Assembly (NCBI RefSeq): GCF_006636205.1 | Contig: NZ_VIGB01000003.1 | Span: 2,604,001 to 2,668,000, forward strand | Reading direction: 5' to 3' | Source: Kitasatospora acidiphila | Lineage (GTDB): Bacteria > Actinomycetota > Actinomycetes > Streptomycetales > Streptomycetaceae | DNA: 64,000 bases | Shown: one piece after another, positions 15,514-24,045 of the stretch | How the letters are laid out: each line of letters starts with the position of its first letter | How positions within the stretch are numbered: the stretch's first letter is position 1 | Program-made: the position numbers and the translations under genes | The notes under the pieces: model-generated | The model's input: the letters and a program-made list of their open reading frames with translations, nothing else | The model's database searches: none | Told to the model about the DNA's origin: nothing

Positions 15514-18141
15514 TCAGCCCTTCTGCATGACCTCCGGCTCGTGACGGCGCAGCAGTCGCTGGACCACGAAGGCCAGCAGCACCGAGAGCACCACCAGCAT
15601 GCCCGCGTCGATCGCCCACTGCGCGACGCTGTGCTTCCACAGGCCGTCGTGGTCGTTCATGTGCGCGGGGTCGAGGATCATCATGTGGCCGAGGTCCAGC
15701 GTGGTGCCGACCGTGGCGACGCCCCAGCGGGCCGGCATGAGCCAGGCCAGCTGGGCCAGGCCCGCCTTGTCGAAGAGCTGGAAGAGGCAGCCGGTGAAGA
15801 CCACCTGGATGATGGCGAACATCACCAGCAGCGGCATGGTCTTCTCCGCCGTCTTCACCAGGGCCGAGATCACCAGGCCGAACATCATCGAGGTGAAGGA
15901 CAGCAGGATGATGCCGATCGCCATCTCGATGGCCGGCGCGCTGGAGAAGAGCAGGCCCGAGGTGGGCAGCTTGCGGGTGGAGAAGCCGACCGCGGCGATG
16001 ATCGTGCCCTGCAGCAGGCTGAAGAACCCGAGCACGATGATCTTCGACATCAGGTACGCACTCCGGGACAGGCCGGTCGCTCGTTCTCGTTCGTAGATCG
16101 CCCGTTCCTTGATCAACTCACGGACCGAGTTGGCCGCTCCGGAGAAGCAGGCACCGATCGCCAGCACCAGCATGATGGTGCCGGCCGCGTTGTTGGTGCC
16201 GTGCGGGTTGGCCCGCAGGCCGAAGGTGGCCGGGACCACGGTGGAGACCACACCGAGGACCGCGGGCAGGATCACCGACAGCGCCATGAAGCCCTTGTCG
16301 GAGCCGATCACCGACAGGTAGCGGCGGATCAGCGTCCACAGCTGCGAGCCCCAGCTCTGCGGCTTGGGCGGCAGCACCGGCTGCTGGTTGACCGGCGCCT
16401 GCTGCACCGCCACTCCGTCGACGGCCGCCGCGTACTGCTGGTAGTGCACCGAGCCCTTGTAGCGGCCGGCCCAGTCGTGGTCCGGGTAGTTCTCGAACGC
16501 CTGGAAGACGTCCGCCCAGGTCTCGTAGCCGAAGAAGTGCAGGGCCTCGTCCGGCGGGCCGAAGTACGCCACCGAACCACCCGGCGCCATCACCAGCAGC
16601 CGGTCGCAGAGCGCGAGTTCGGCCACCGAGTGGGTCACCACCAGGATGGTGCGGCCGTCGTCGGCCAGCCCGCGCAGCATCTGCATGACCTCGCGGTCCA
16701 TGCCCGGGTCGAGGCCCGAGGTGGGCTCGTCCAGGAAGATCAGCGAAGGCTTGGTGAGCAGCTCCAGGGCGACCGAGACGCGCTTCTGCTGACCGCCGGA
16801 GAGCGCGGTGATGCGGTTCTCGGCCCGCTTGTCCAGGCGCAGTTCGTAGAGCACCTCGTCGATCCGGCGCTCACGCTCGGACGGCTCGGTGTCGCCGGGG
16901 AAGCGCAGCCGGGCCGCGTACTTCAGACCGGTGCGGACCGTCAGCTCCTTGTGCAGGATCTCCGACTGCGGCACCAGGCCGATGCGCTGGCGCAGCTCGG
17001 CGAACTGCTTGTAGAGGTTGCGGCCGTCGTAGAGCACCTCGCCGCGGTCGGCCGGGCGGTAGCCGGTCAGCGCGCGCAGCAGCGTGGACTTGCCGGAGCC
17101 GGAGGGGCCGATCACCGCGACCAGCGACTTCTCCGGGACGCCGAAGCTGACGTCGTTGAGCAGCACCTTCTTGGCGCCCTTGTGCTCGACCTCGACGGTC
17201 AAGTGGTGCGCGGAGAAGGAGACCGGGCCGTTGTCGATGAACTCCTGCAGCTGGTCGCCGACCAGTTGGAAGGACGAGTGGCCGACCGTCAGGCGGTCCT
17301 GCGGGCCGAGCAGCTGACGCTGCACCTGCTGGCCGTTGACGTAGATGCCGTTGTGCGAGCCGAGGTCGACGATCTCGTAGCGGCCGTCGGTGAGCTGGCG
17401 CAGCTCGGCGTGGTGCCGGGAGACCTGCAGGTCGGAGACGACGATGTCGTTGTCCAGGGCACGGCCGATCCGGACCATCCGCATCGCGGAGGTCAGGTTC
17501 CGGATCATGGTGGGGTTGCGCTCGCTGACGTAGCCGGCCGGGCCGCCGCCGACACCGTGGCCGAAGTCCTGGTGGACCCCGGGGTACGGCTGCTGCTGGG
17601 GCTGCTGCGCCTGCTGCTGGGGGATGGCCCCCTGCTGCGGGTAGCCCTGCTGCTGCGGGCTCTGCTGGTAAGAAGTGGCGCCCTGCTGGGGGTAGCCGGC
17701 CTGCTGCTGGTAGCCCTGCTGCTGCGGGATGGCGCCCTGCTGCTGGTAGCCCATCGGCTGGGCCGGCGGGGTGTGCCGGTAGGTCTCCGCCTCGTGCACC
17801 GGCGGCTGCCCCATCGGCTGGCCGACCGGCTGGGCCACGGGTTGCGCCACCGGGGCGGAGAAGACCAGCCGGGGGCCGTTCTCCGCGTTGCCCAGGTTGA
17901 GCACGGTGCCGGGCAGCAGCTGGGTGTGCAGGGTCCGCCCGCCACCGATCCAGGTGCCGTTGGTGCTGCCGTGGTCCTCCAGCTGCCAACTGGCGCCGTT
18001 GAACGAGATGGTGGCGTGCCGCCACGACACCCTGGCGTCGTCGAACGGGAGATCCGCCTGCGGATCCCGTCCGATGGTGTAGGACTGCCCCGGTTCCAGC
18101 GTCCGCTGCTGTCCGTTGACTTCTAGAAGGAGTTGCGGCAC
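15514..18141 (-). CDS. FHA-FHA-ABC transporter (Rv1747-like)
   Basis: An 875-residue half-transporter. It has two phosphothreonine-binding FHA domains at about residues 20-92 (TIGRDPQADLPFDDARVSWR) and 222-300 (RIGRALDNDIVVSDLQVSRH), separated by a Gln/Pro/Gly-rich linker of about 100 residues. An ABC ATPase follows at 315-545, with Walker A GPSGSGKS at 345-352, signature LSGGQ and Walker B LIFLDEP. An ABC2-type membrane domain with about six helices ends the protein. The layout matches mycobacterial Rv1747, an exporter regulated by Ser/Thr kinase phosphorylation through its FHA domains. No kinase gene is adjacent. The exported substrate is unknown; a cell-envelope component is plausible. It is divergent from serB across a 259-base spacer. 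Confidence 0.95.
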   Translation of the reverse strand: MPQLLLEVNGQQRTLEPGQSYTIGRDPQADLPFDDARVSWRHATISFNGASWQLEDHGSTNGTWIGGGRTLHTQLLPGTVLNLGNAENGPRLVFSAPVAQPVAQPVGQPMGQPPVHEAETYRHTPPAQPMGYQQQGAIPQQQGYQQQAGYPQQGATSYQQSPQQQGYPQQGAIPQQQAQQPQQQPYPGVHQDFGHGVGGGPAGYVSERNPTMIRNLTSAMRMVRIGRALDNDIVVSDLQVSRHHAELRQLTDGRYEIVDLGSHNGIYVNGQQVQRQLLGPQDRLTVGHSSFQLVGDQLQEFIDNGPVSFSAHHLTVEVEHKGAKKVLLNDVSFGVPEKSLVAVIGPSGSGKSTLLRALTGYRPADRGEVLYDGRNLYKQFAELRQRIGLVPQSEILHKELTVRTGLKYAARLRFPGDTEPSERERRIDEVLYELRLDKRAENRITALSGGQQKRVSVALELLTKPSLIFLDEPTSGLDPGMDREVMQMLRGLADDGRTILVVTHSVAELALCDRLLVMAPGGSVAYFGPPDEALHFFGYETWADVFQAFENYPDHDWAGRYKGSVHYQQYAAAVDGVAVQQAPVNQQPVLPPKPQSWGSQLWTLIRRYLSVIGSDKGFMALSVILPAVLGVVSTVVPATFGLRANPHGTNNAAGTIMLVLAIGACFSGAANSVRELIKERAIYERERATGLSRSAYLMSKIIVLGFFSLLQGTIIAAVGFSTRKLPTSGLLFSSAPAIEMAIGIILLSFTSMMFGLVISALVKTAEKTMPLLVMFAIIQVVFTGCLFQLFDKAGLAQLAWLMPARWGVATVGTTLDLGHMMILDPAHMNDHDGLWKHSVAQWAIDAGMLVVLSVLLAFVVQRLLRRHEPEVMQKG

Positions 18142-18400
18142 TGTCCGCCTGCCCCGCTCTCTCGGTCCCCCGATGGCATCCCCGTGTGGATTGGGGAGGG
18201 TGAGGAATATCGCGTCTGACGGGGGGTAATCATTCCAGCTCGGCCCTGAGGGCGAAAAGTCGGCCCCACGGACTGTGACCTGGTGGCAACGTTCTCACGG
18301 CAGCCCGGTGACGGGCGGTGCCGGGGAGGTGAACGGTGCGCGTCCACGAGCCGGACGACCCCTGGCCGACCCGGGTTCGCCAGGTAGCGTGGGCAGCACC

Positions 18401-19639
18401 ATGGACAGCACACCACCGCAGCCCCGGATTGCCGACGACGAGCGCACCCTGCTGGTCAAGGTCTTCGGCAAGGACCGCCCGGGCATCACCACCGGCCTCT
18501 TCGCCACCCTGGCCGGCTTCGAGGTCGACGTGATCGACATCGAGCAGGTCGTCACCCGCGGCCGGATAACGCTCTGCGCCCTGGTCACCCCGCCCGCCGT
18601 GGTCGGCCCCGGCGTCGAGGGCGCGCTGCGGGCCACCGTGCACCGCTGGGCCGAGGACCACCGGCTGCAGGCCGAGATCATCTCCGGCACCGGCGACAAC
18701 CGGCCGCGTGCCGAAGGCCGTTCGCACGTCACGGTGCTCGGCCACCCGCTCACCGCCGCCGCCGTCTCGGCGGTCACCTCCCGGATCACCGAGTGCGGCG
18801 GCAACATCGACCGGATCTTCCGGCTCGCCAAGTACCCGATCACCGCGGTCGAACTGGCCGTCTCCGGCGTGGCCACCGAGCTGCTCCGCCCGGCGGTGGC
18901 CCGGGAGGCGGCAGCCCAGCGGGTGGACGTCGCGGTGGTCGCCGCCGGGCTGGAGCGGCGGGCCAAGCGGCTGGTGGTGATGGACGTGGACTCCACGCTG
19001 ATCCAGGACGAGGTGATCGAGCTCTTCGCCGCCCACGCCGGCTGCGAGGCCGAGGTGGCCGAAGTGACGGCCGCCGCGATGCGCGGCGAGCTGGACTTCG
19101 CGGATTCGCTGCGGGCCCGGGTCGAGCTGCTGGCCGGGCTGGACGCCTCGGTGGTGGACAAGGTCCGCTCCGAGGTCCGGCTCACCCCGGGGGCCCGCAC
19201 CCTGATCCGCACCTTGCAGCGGCTCGGCTACCAGGTCGGCATCGTCTCCGGCGGGTTCACCCAGGTCACCGACTACCTGGTGGAGCTGCTCGGCCTGGAC
19301 TTCGCCGCCGCCAACACCCTCGAGGTGGTGGACGGCAAGTTCACCGGCAAGGTCAGCGGCGACATCGTGGACCGCGCCGGCAAGGCCCGCTGGCTCACCC
19401 GCTTCGCCGACCAGGCCCGCGTCCCGCTCGCCCAGACGGTCGCCATCGGCGACGGCGCCAACGACCTCGACATGCTCAACGCCGCCGGCCTCGGCGTCGC
19501 CTTCAACGCCAAGCCGGTCGTCCGCGAGGCCGCCGACACCGCCGTCAACGTCCCCTTCCTGGACACCGTCCTCTACCTCCTCGGCATCACCCGCGAAGAA
19601 GTGGAGGCCGCCGACCTCCACGCCGCCCCGGAAGAGTGA
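18401..19639 (+). CDS. serB: phosphoserine phosphatase SerB
   Basis: A 412-residue enzyme for the last step of L-serine synthesis (phosphoserine to serine). It has two N-terminal ACT-like domains (LLVKVFGKDRPGITTGLFAT and SHVTVLGHPLTAAAVSAVTS) and a C-terminal HAD phosphatase with VVMDVDSTLIQDEVIELFA (nucleophile Asp195), the SGGFTQVTDYL motif and the metal-binding GDGANDLDML. The ATG at 18401 gives the usual actinobacterial N-terminus; the longer frame upstream is not coding in character. The ribosome site is weak. The ACT domains suggest feedback by serine or another amino acid. Confidence 0.96.
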   Translation: MDSTPPQPRIADDERTLLVKVFGKDRPGITTGLFATLAGFEVDVIDIEQVVTRGRITLCALVTPPAVVGPGVEGALRATVHRWAEDHRLQAEIISGTGDNRPRAEGRSHVTVLGHPLTAAAVSAVTSRITECGGNIDRIFRLAKYPITAVELAVSGVATELLRPAVAREAAAQRVDVAVVAAGLERRAKRLVVMDVDSTLIQDEVIELFAAHAGCEAEVAEVTAAAMRGELDFADSLRARVELLAGLDASVVDKVRSEVRLTPGARTLIRTLQRLGYQVGIVSGGFTQVTDYLVELLGLDFAAANTLEVVDGKFTGKVSGDIVDRAGKARWLTRFADQARVPLAQTVAIGDGANDLDMLNAAGLGVAFNAKPVVREAADTAVNVPFLDTVLYLLGITREEVEAADLHAAPEE

Positions 19640-19647
19640 CCCACCCC

Positions 19648-19678
19648 CGCGGGCCGGGCTCAACGCCCCCGGCCCGCG
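19648..19678 (+). terminator. terminator of serB
   Basis: CGCGGGCCGGG and CCCGGCCCGCG form an 11-bp GC stem with a 9-base loop just after the serB stop, without a T-tract. Confidence 0.65.
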
Positions 19679-19717
19679 CTATGGTCGGCGGTGGCCCCCG
19701 GAGGAGGTGTGCGCACC

Positions 19718-20254
19718 GTGCGTCCCCTGATCACCGCCGAGCAGTACGACTCCTGGTCCGAGGAGGTCTGCGCGGACATCGAGGTCTCGGACGGTCTGCT
19801 CGTCAGACGGCCCAGCAGGTCCCACATGCACAACCGGCTGGCACGCTTTCTCGCCAACGCGCTGGAGACCGCGGCCGGCCCGGAGTGGTACGCGGACGGC
19901 AACTTCGATGTCCGGCTCCAGGATGTTCCGCTCACCAACCGCTGCCCTGATGTCGTGCTCTACCGCGCGAGCACCATCGACGTCATGCCAGCCCGCCCCG
20001 AGCACATCCTGCTCCTGGTCGAGGTGGTCTCCCCCGGCCCGGAGACCACCGACCGCATCACCAAGCCCGCCCAGTACGCCAAGGCGGGCATCCAGTACTA
20101 CTGGCGGGTCGAGCAGTTCAGCAATGCCGACCCGAAGGTCTTCACCTACGAGCTCGACCCGAAGACCGCGACCTACCGCGCCAGCGAGGCCTTCACCGGG
20201 CTGGTCAAGGCAACCGCTCCGTTCAAGGTCACGGCCGACCTCACCGGCCTCTGA
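19718..20254 (+). CDS. Uma2 family endonuclease-like protein
   Basis: A 178-residue member of the Uma2/DUF820 family, predicted PD-(D/E)XK nucleases abundant in actinobacteria and cyanobacteria. Seen are the early HNRLARFLANAL, the catalytic-type CPDVVLYRAS, LLVEVVSPG and the closing KPAQYAKAGIQYYWRVE. The GTG at 19718 is chosen because GGAGGAGG ends 10 bases upstream; GTG 19691 and 19709 are alternatives. The cellular role of the family is not established. Confidence 0.9.
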   Translation: MRPLITAEQYDSWSEEVCADIEVSDGLLVRRPSRSHMHNRLARFLANALETAAGPEWYADGNFDVRLQDVPLTNRCPDVVLYRASTIDVMPARPEHILLLVEVVSPGPETTDRITKPAQYAKAGIQYYWRVEQFSNADPKVFTYELDPKTATYRASEAFTGLVKATAPFKVTADLTGL

Positions 20255-20273
20255 ATCCGCCCTCTGACTCCCG

Positions 20274-20804
20274 TCACTCCAGCCCCGGCACGTAGTACGA
20301 CACCAGCTTCGCCACTCCCGGCTCCACCCCGTCCCACTTGCCCTCGAAGGCCAGCACCGCGACGCCCGCCGTCGGGAAGCCGCGCTGGCGCAGTTGGGTG
20401 AGGGCGTCGCCCAGGGACTCGTCGCCGGCGAGGACCTCGACGAGGTTCTGCACGCCGGGGTTGTGGCCGACCAGGAGGAGGTCGGCCACATCGTCGGGGG
20501 TCTCCTTGAGCACCTCGATGATCTCGCCCGCGGTGGCGTCGTAGATCCGCTTCTCGAAGACCGTGTGGCGCTGGCGCTTGGGCAGCTCATGGGAAACCAG
20601 CTTCCAGGTCTCCCGGGTGCGCACCGAGGTGGAGCAGAGCACGAGGTCCGGGTTGAGCCCGGAGTCCGCGAGCCACTCGCCCGCGACCGGTGCCTCCGCC
20701 CGGCCGCGCTCGGCGAGCGGCCGCTCATGGTCGTCCACCTGCGGCCAGTCGGCCTTGGCGTGGCGGAGAACGATGATCCTGCGGGCGGTCGCGTCGTCGG
20801 TCAT
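20274..20804 (-). CDS. SixA-type phosphohistidine phosphatase (histidine phosphatase superfamily)
   Basis: A 176-residue phosphatase with the RHG-like motif IVLRHAKADWP (phosphate-accepting His) near the N-terminus and a second active-site His in LLLVGHNPGVQNL. This is the SixA subgroup, which removes phosphate from histidine phosphotransfer proteins; the substrate is unknown in actinomycetes. It follows the MFS and SGM_5486 genes in the same direction with a 47-base gap and may be transcribed with them. Confidence 0.93.
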   Translation of the reverse strand: MTDDATARRIIVLRHAKADWPQVDDHERPLAERGRAEAPVAGEWLADSGLNPDLVLCSTSVRTRETWKLVSHELPKRQRHTVFEKRIYDATAGEIIEVLKETPDDVADLLLVGHNPGVQNLVEVLAGDESLGDALTQLRQRGFPTAGVAVLAFEGKWDGVEPGVAKLVSYYVPGLE

Positions 20805-20851
20805 GGGGTCAGCTTCCCAGAAAACCGGCCGGCCGGCTCAGCTGTTGCGGA

Positions 20852-20974
20852 TCAACCCATCGACTGGGCGATGGTGGCGATGATCGAGACGACGACGACC
20901 ACACCGAGGAACATGCCGAGGATCCCCAGCAGCTTGCGGTGGCTGTTCGACGGATTGGGTTCGAGAACGGGCAT
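20852..20974 (-). CDS. SGM_5486 family transporter-associated mini-protein
   Basis: A 40-residue single-span membrane protein: a hydrophilic start (PVLEPNPSNSHRKLLG) and one hydrophobic helix (MFLGVVVVVSIIATIAQ). It matches my memory of the streptomycete family named SGM_5486, found directly after CynX/NimT-type MFS genes as here (48 bases downstream). It probably stabilises or modulates that transporter, which is an inference from gene linkage. Confidence 0.85.
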   Translation of the reverse strand: MPVLEPNPSNSHRKLLGILGMFLGVVVVVSIIATIAQSMG

Positions 20975-21021
20975 GTGCAGAGTGTCGCATCCATTTCCGC
21001 CCGGGCCGCACCGGGGTCGGG

Positions 21022-22323
21022 TCAGGCCGCCCCGACCTCGTCCTCCACGAAGCGGTTGCGCGCCGCGCGGAGCCCGATCAGCAGCTGCGGCACCAGCAGG
21101 GCGCCCATGAAGGCCAGCGGCAGGTACCAGCCGCCGGTGCCCTGGTAGAGGATGCCGACCACGATCGGACACGGGATCGAGATCAGGTAGCCGACCCCCT
21201 GCGCGAAGGCGGACAGCTGCGCCACCCCGCCGCTGGTGCGCGCCCGCAGCCCGATCATCGTCAGGGTGAGCGGGAAGGCGCAGTTGGACAGCCCCACCAG
21301 CAGCGCCCAGAGCCAGGCGCCGCCGGCCGGCGCCAGCGCCAGCCCGAGGTAGCCGGCGATCCCGCACAGCGCCAGCACCACCACGAACAGCCGCTGGTCG
21401 CTGCGGCGCGCGGCCAGGTTGGGCAGGAGGAAGGAGACCGGCACGCCGACCGCCATCACCACGGCGAGCAGCACGCCCGAGGTGCCGGCGCTGAGGCCGG
21501 AGTCCTGGTAGATCTGCGAGATCCAGCCCATGGTGGCGTAGGCGCCGCCCGCCTGGCAGCCGAAGAACCCGGCCAGCGCCCAGGCTGTGCCGCTGCGGGC
21601 GATCCGCAGCCGGCCCTCGGCCGCGCCCTGCGAGCCGTCGCCCCGGCCGTCCCGGCGCAGCACCACGGTGACCAGCCAGACCAGCAGCCCGACCGCGGCG
21701 AGCACCGCCCAGCTGCCGAGGCCGAGCCGCCAGCCGCCGCCCAGCGCGTTGGTCAGCGGCACGCTGACGGCGGCGGCCAGCGCGGTGCCCAGCGACAGCG
21801 CCATCGCGTAGAGGCCGATCATCGGGCCGACCCGCTGCGGGAAGTAGCGCTTGATGACCACCGGGATGAGCACGTTGGCCACCGCGACGCCGGCCAGCGC
21901 GACCGCGGTGAGCAGCAGGAACACCCCGGTGCTCCCGGCGAAGGAGCGGGCCGCGACCCCGGCGGTGATGGCGCCCGTGCCGGCGGTGACCACGAGGGTC
22001 GGCCCGAACCGCCGGGCCAGGGCGGGCGCGGCGAAGCCGAACAGCGCGAAGCAGACCGAGGGCACGGCGGCGAGCAGGCCGGCCACCGTGGCGCTCATGT
22101 GCAGGTCGGTGCGGACCTTGGAGAGCAGCGGGCCGAGGCTGGTGACCACCGGGCGCAGGTTGACCGCGGCGAGTGCGACGGCGAGTGCGAGCAGGGCGCC
22201 GAGCAGCCGGGCGCGGCCCTCGGTGGCCTCAGTGCCCTGGGTGGCCTCGGTGCCCTGGGAGTGGGGCGGTGCGGGGGCGGTGGGGGTTTCGGGGTGCTGG
22301 GTGGTCTTCTCGGCCGTGGACAT
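21022..22323 (-). CDS. CynX/NimT-type MFS transporter
   Basis: A 433-residue transporter with about 12 membrane helices, beginning with a hydrophilic 35-residue tail and LLGALLALAVALAAVNLRPV, the NLRP motif typical of the CynX/NimT (cyanate/nitroimidazole) group. GxxAPxLARRFG follows helix 2. In-frame ATGs lie at 22335, 22332 and 22323. I choose 22323 because a TATGAT -10 element ends 7 bases before it, so the mRNA would start at the A of this ATG (leaderless). The -10 is covered by the CATCAT/ATGATG palindrome. Divergent from a GntR regulator that probably represses it. Substrate unknown. Confidence 0.92.
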   Translation of the reverse strand: MSTAEKTTQHPETPTAPAPPHSQGTEATQGTEATEGRARLLGALLALAVALAAVNLRPVVTSLGPLLSKVRTDLHMSATVAGLLAAVPSVCFALFGFAAPALARRFGPTLVVTAGTGAITAGVAARSFAGSTGVFLLLTAVALAGVAVANVLIPVVIKRYFPQRVGPMIGLYAMALSLGTALAAAVSVPLTNALGGGWRLGLGSWAVLAAVGLLVWLVTVVLRRDGRGDGSQGAAEGRLRIARSGTAWALAGFFGCQAGGAYATMGWISQIYQDSGLSAGTSGVLLAVVMAVGVPVSFLLPNLAARRSDQRLFVVVLALCGIAGYLGLALAPAGGAWLWALLVGLSNCAFPLTLTMIGLRARTSGGVAQLSAFAQGVGYLISIPCPIVVGILYQGTGGWYLPLAFMGALLVPQLLIGLRAARNRFVEDEVGAA

Positions 22324-22329
22324 GGATCG

Positions 22330-22344
22330 CATCATAGAATGATG
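22330..22344. promoter_or_regulatory. promoter and GntR-type operator of the MFS gene
   Basis: CATCAT-AGA-ATGATG is a perfect inverted repeat overlapping a leftward -10 box (TATGAT at 22336-22331). A repressor bound here would block the MFS promoter. The divergent FadR-type GntR gene, 160 bases away, is the obvious candidate. Confidence 0.7.
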
Positions 22345-22503
22345 GGATGAATTTACCCAAGGCGATTCGGGGCTGCTGCGTTTCAGGGGCAAGATGGTGC
22401 TTCTGAACGAGCCGGGACAGTCCTTGAGCGCAGCGACCGCAGCCGGCTGCCCCGGGGCCCGACCGCCTGAGCCCCGACCGACCCTTCGATTTCGAGGAGA
22501 CCG

Positions 22504-23181
22504 ATGACGCTGTCCTCGCCCCGGCGCGCCCCCCTGGCCGACCAGGTGATCGCCCAGTTGCGGGCGCAGATCACCTCGGGCGAGTGGCCGGTCGGCTCCC
22601 GGATCCCCACCGAGGCCGCCCTGGTCGAACAGCTGGGAGTGGCCCGCAACACCGTGCGGGAGGCCGTCCGGGCGCTGGCCCACAACGGCCTGCTGGACAT
22701 CCGGCAGGGCTCGGGCACCTATGTGCTGGCCACCAGCGAACTGGCCGGGGTGATGCACCGCCGGTTCTCCGACGCCGAGCAGAGCCAGGTGGCCGAGCTG
22801 CGTTCACTGCTGGAGGCCTCGGCGGCGTCGCTGGCCGCCGGGCGCCGCACCGACCGCGACCTGGGGCTGATGGAGACCGCACTGGCCCGCCGTGACGAAG
22901 CCTGGTTCGGCGGCGACGCCGAGGTCTTCGTGCAGGCCGACGCCGCCTTCCACCAGTCGGTGGTGGCCGCCGCCCACAACGAGGTGCTGGCCGACCTCTA
23001 CGCCGACCTGGGCGAACTGCTCCGGGCGCATCTGCGCCGGGACGTCGGCCCGGTGCTCTCCCCCGACAAGTACGTCGGGCACGACCGGATCCTGGCCGCG
23101 ATCCGGGAGCGGGACGCGGCCGCCGCCGCCCGCGAGTCCGCCGAGGTGATCAACACCTGCAACCAGCCCGAGCACGACTGA
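22504..23181 (+). CDS. FadR/GntR family transcriptional regulator
   Basis: A 225-residue regulator with an N-terminal winged helix (ADQVIAQLRAQITSGEWPVG, then EQLGVARNTVREAVRALAHN and DIRQGSGTYV) and a C-terminal FCD helical effector domain whose metal-ligand histidines lie in QADAAFHQSVVAAAHN and KYVGHDRILAAI. GAGGAGA precedes the ATG. It is divergent from the MFS gene and probably controls it through the palindrome at 22330; the effector is probably a small carboxylate as in other FCD proteins. Confidence 0.94.
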   Translation: MTLSSPRRAPLADQVIAQLRAQITSGEWPVGSRIPTEAALVEQLGVARNTVREAVRALAHNGLLDIRQGSGTYVLATSELAGVMHRRFSDAEQSQVAELRSLLEASAASLAAGRRTDRDLGLMETALARRDEAWFGGDAEVFVQADAAFHQSVVAAAHNEVLADLYADLGELLRAHLRRDVGPVLSPDKYVGHDRILAAIRERDAAAAARESAEVINTCNQPEHD

Positions 23182-23209
23182 CCGGACTGGGACATCGGGG
23201 TCGAACAAC

Positions 23210-23250
23210 GCACCGCCCCGGCCGCGCACATCGCGCGACCGGGGCGGTGC
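23210..23250. terminator. bidirectional terminator between gntR and fabI
   Basis: GCACCGCCCCGG and CCGGGGCGGTGC form a perfect 12-bp stem with a 17-base loop between two convergent genes. Confidence 0.8.
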
Positions 23251-23269
23251 TTACGAGAACGAGGCGGTG

Positions 23270-24040
23270 TCAGGCGCCGATCGCGTGCAGGCCGCCGTCC
23301 ACGTGGATGATCTCGCCGGTGGTCTTCGGGAACCAGTCCGACAGCAGAGCCACGATGCCGCGCCCGGCCGGCTCCGGGTCCGAGAGGTCCCACTTGAGCG
23401 GCGAGCGGACGTCCCAGGTGCTGGCCAGCTGCGGGAAGCCGGGGATCGACTTGGCGGCCATCGACCCGAGCGGGCCGGCCGAGATCAGGTTGCAGCGGAT
23501 GTCCCGCTCGCCCAGGTAGCGCGCCAGGTAGCGGTTGGTGGCCTCCAGCGCGGCCTTGGCCGGGCCCATCCAGTCGTACTGCGGCCAGGCGACCTGCGCG
23601 TCGAAGGTCAGGCCGACCACCGAGCCGCCCTCGGTCATCAGCGGCAGCAGCGCCATGGTCAGCGACTTCAGCGAGTACGCCGACACGTGCATCGCGGTGG
23701 CCACCGACTCCCACGGGGTGTCCAGGAAGTTGCCGCCCAGCGCGTCCTGCGGCGCGAAGCCGATCGAGTGCAGGACGCCGTCCAGCCGGTCGCCCAGCTC
23801 GGCCCGCACCTGGTCGGCGATGCCCGCCAGCTGCTCGGCGTTGGAGACGTCCAGCTCCAGCACCTTGACCGGGGCCGGCAGCTTCTTGGCGATCCGCTCG
23901 GTGAGGCTGGGCCGGGGGAACGCGGTCAGGATGATCTCGGCACCCTGCTCCTGGGCCAGCTTCGCGGCGTGGAACGCGATGGAGGACTCCATCAGCACGC
24001 CGGTGATCAGGATCTTCTTGCCCTCAAGGATTCCGCTCAT
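23270..24040 (-). CDS. fabI: enoyl-[acyl-carrier-protein] reductase (NADH)
   Basis: A 256-residue FabI/InhA-type SDR that reduces the enoyl-ACP double bond in the last step of each fatty acid elongation cycle. The nucleotide-binding segment is ILITGVLMESSIAFHAAKLA; the active site is Y-x6-K in WPQYDWMGPAKAALE; substrate-loop and closing motifs are LISAGPLGSMAAKSIPGF and GEIIHVDGGLHAIGA. It starts 5 bases after the fabG stop, so the two are translated together, as is usual in streptomycetes and mycobacteria. It is a target for triclosan/isoniazid-like inhibitors in homologues. Confidence 0.97.
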   Translation of the reverse strand: MSGILEGKKILITGVLMESSIAFHAAKLAQEQGAEIILTAFPRPSLTERIAKKLPAPVKVLELDVSNAEQLAGIADQVRAELGDRLDGVLHSIGFAPQDALGGNFLDTPWESVATAMHVSAYSLKSLTMALLPLMTEGGSVVGLTFDAQVAWPQYDWMGPAKAALEATNRYLARYLGERDIRCNLISAGPLGSMAAKSIPGFPQLASTWDVRSPLKWDLSDPEPAGRGIVALLSDWFPKTTGEIIHVDGGLHAIGA

Positions 24041-24045
24041 GTTGC

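Noticed and set aside
14107-18126. A 1339-codon rightward open frame over the XRE-MurA and FHA-ABC genes
   Set aside because: It is the antisense of two well-supported leftward genes; its composition (Asp/His/Gln/Gly-rich) and lack of any domain are typical of shadows in high-GC DNA.
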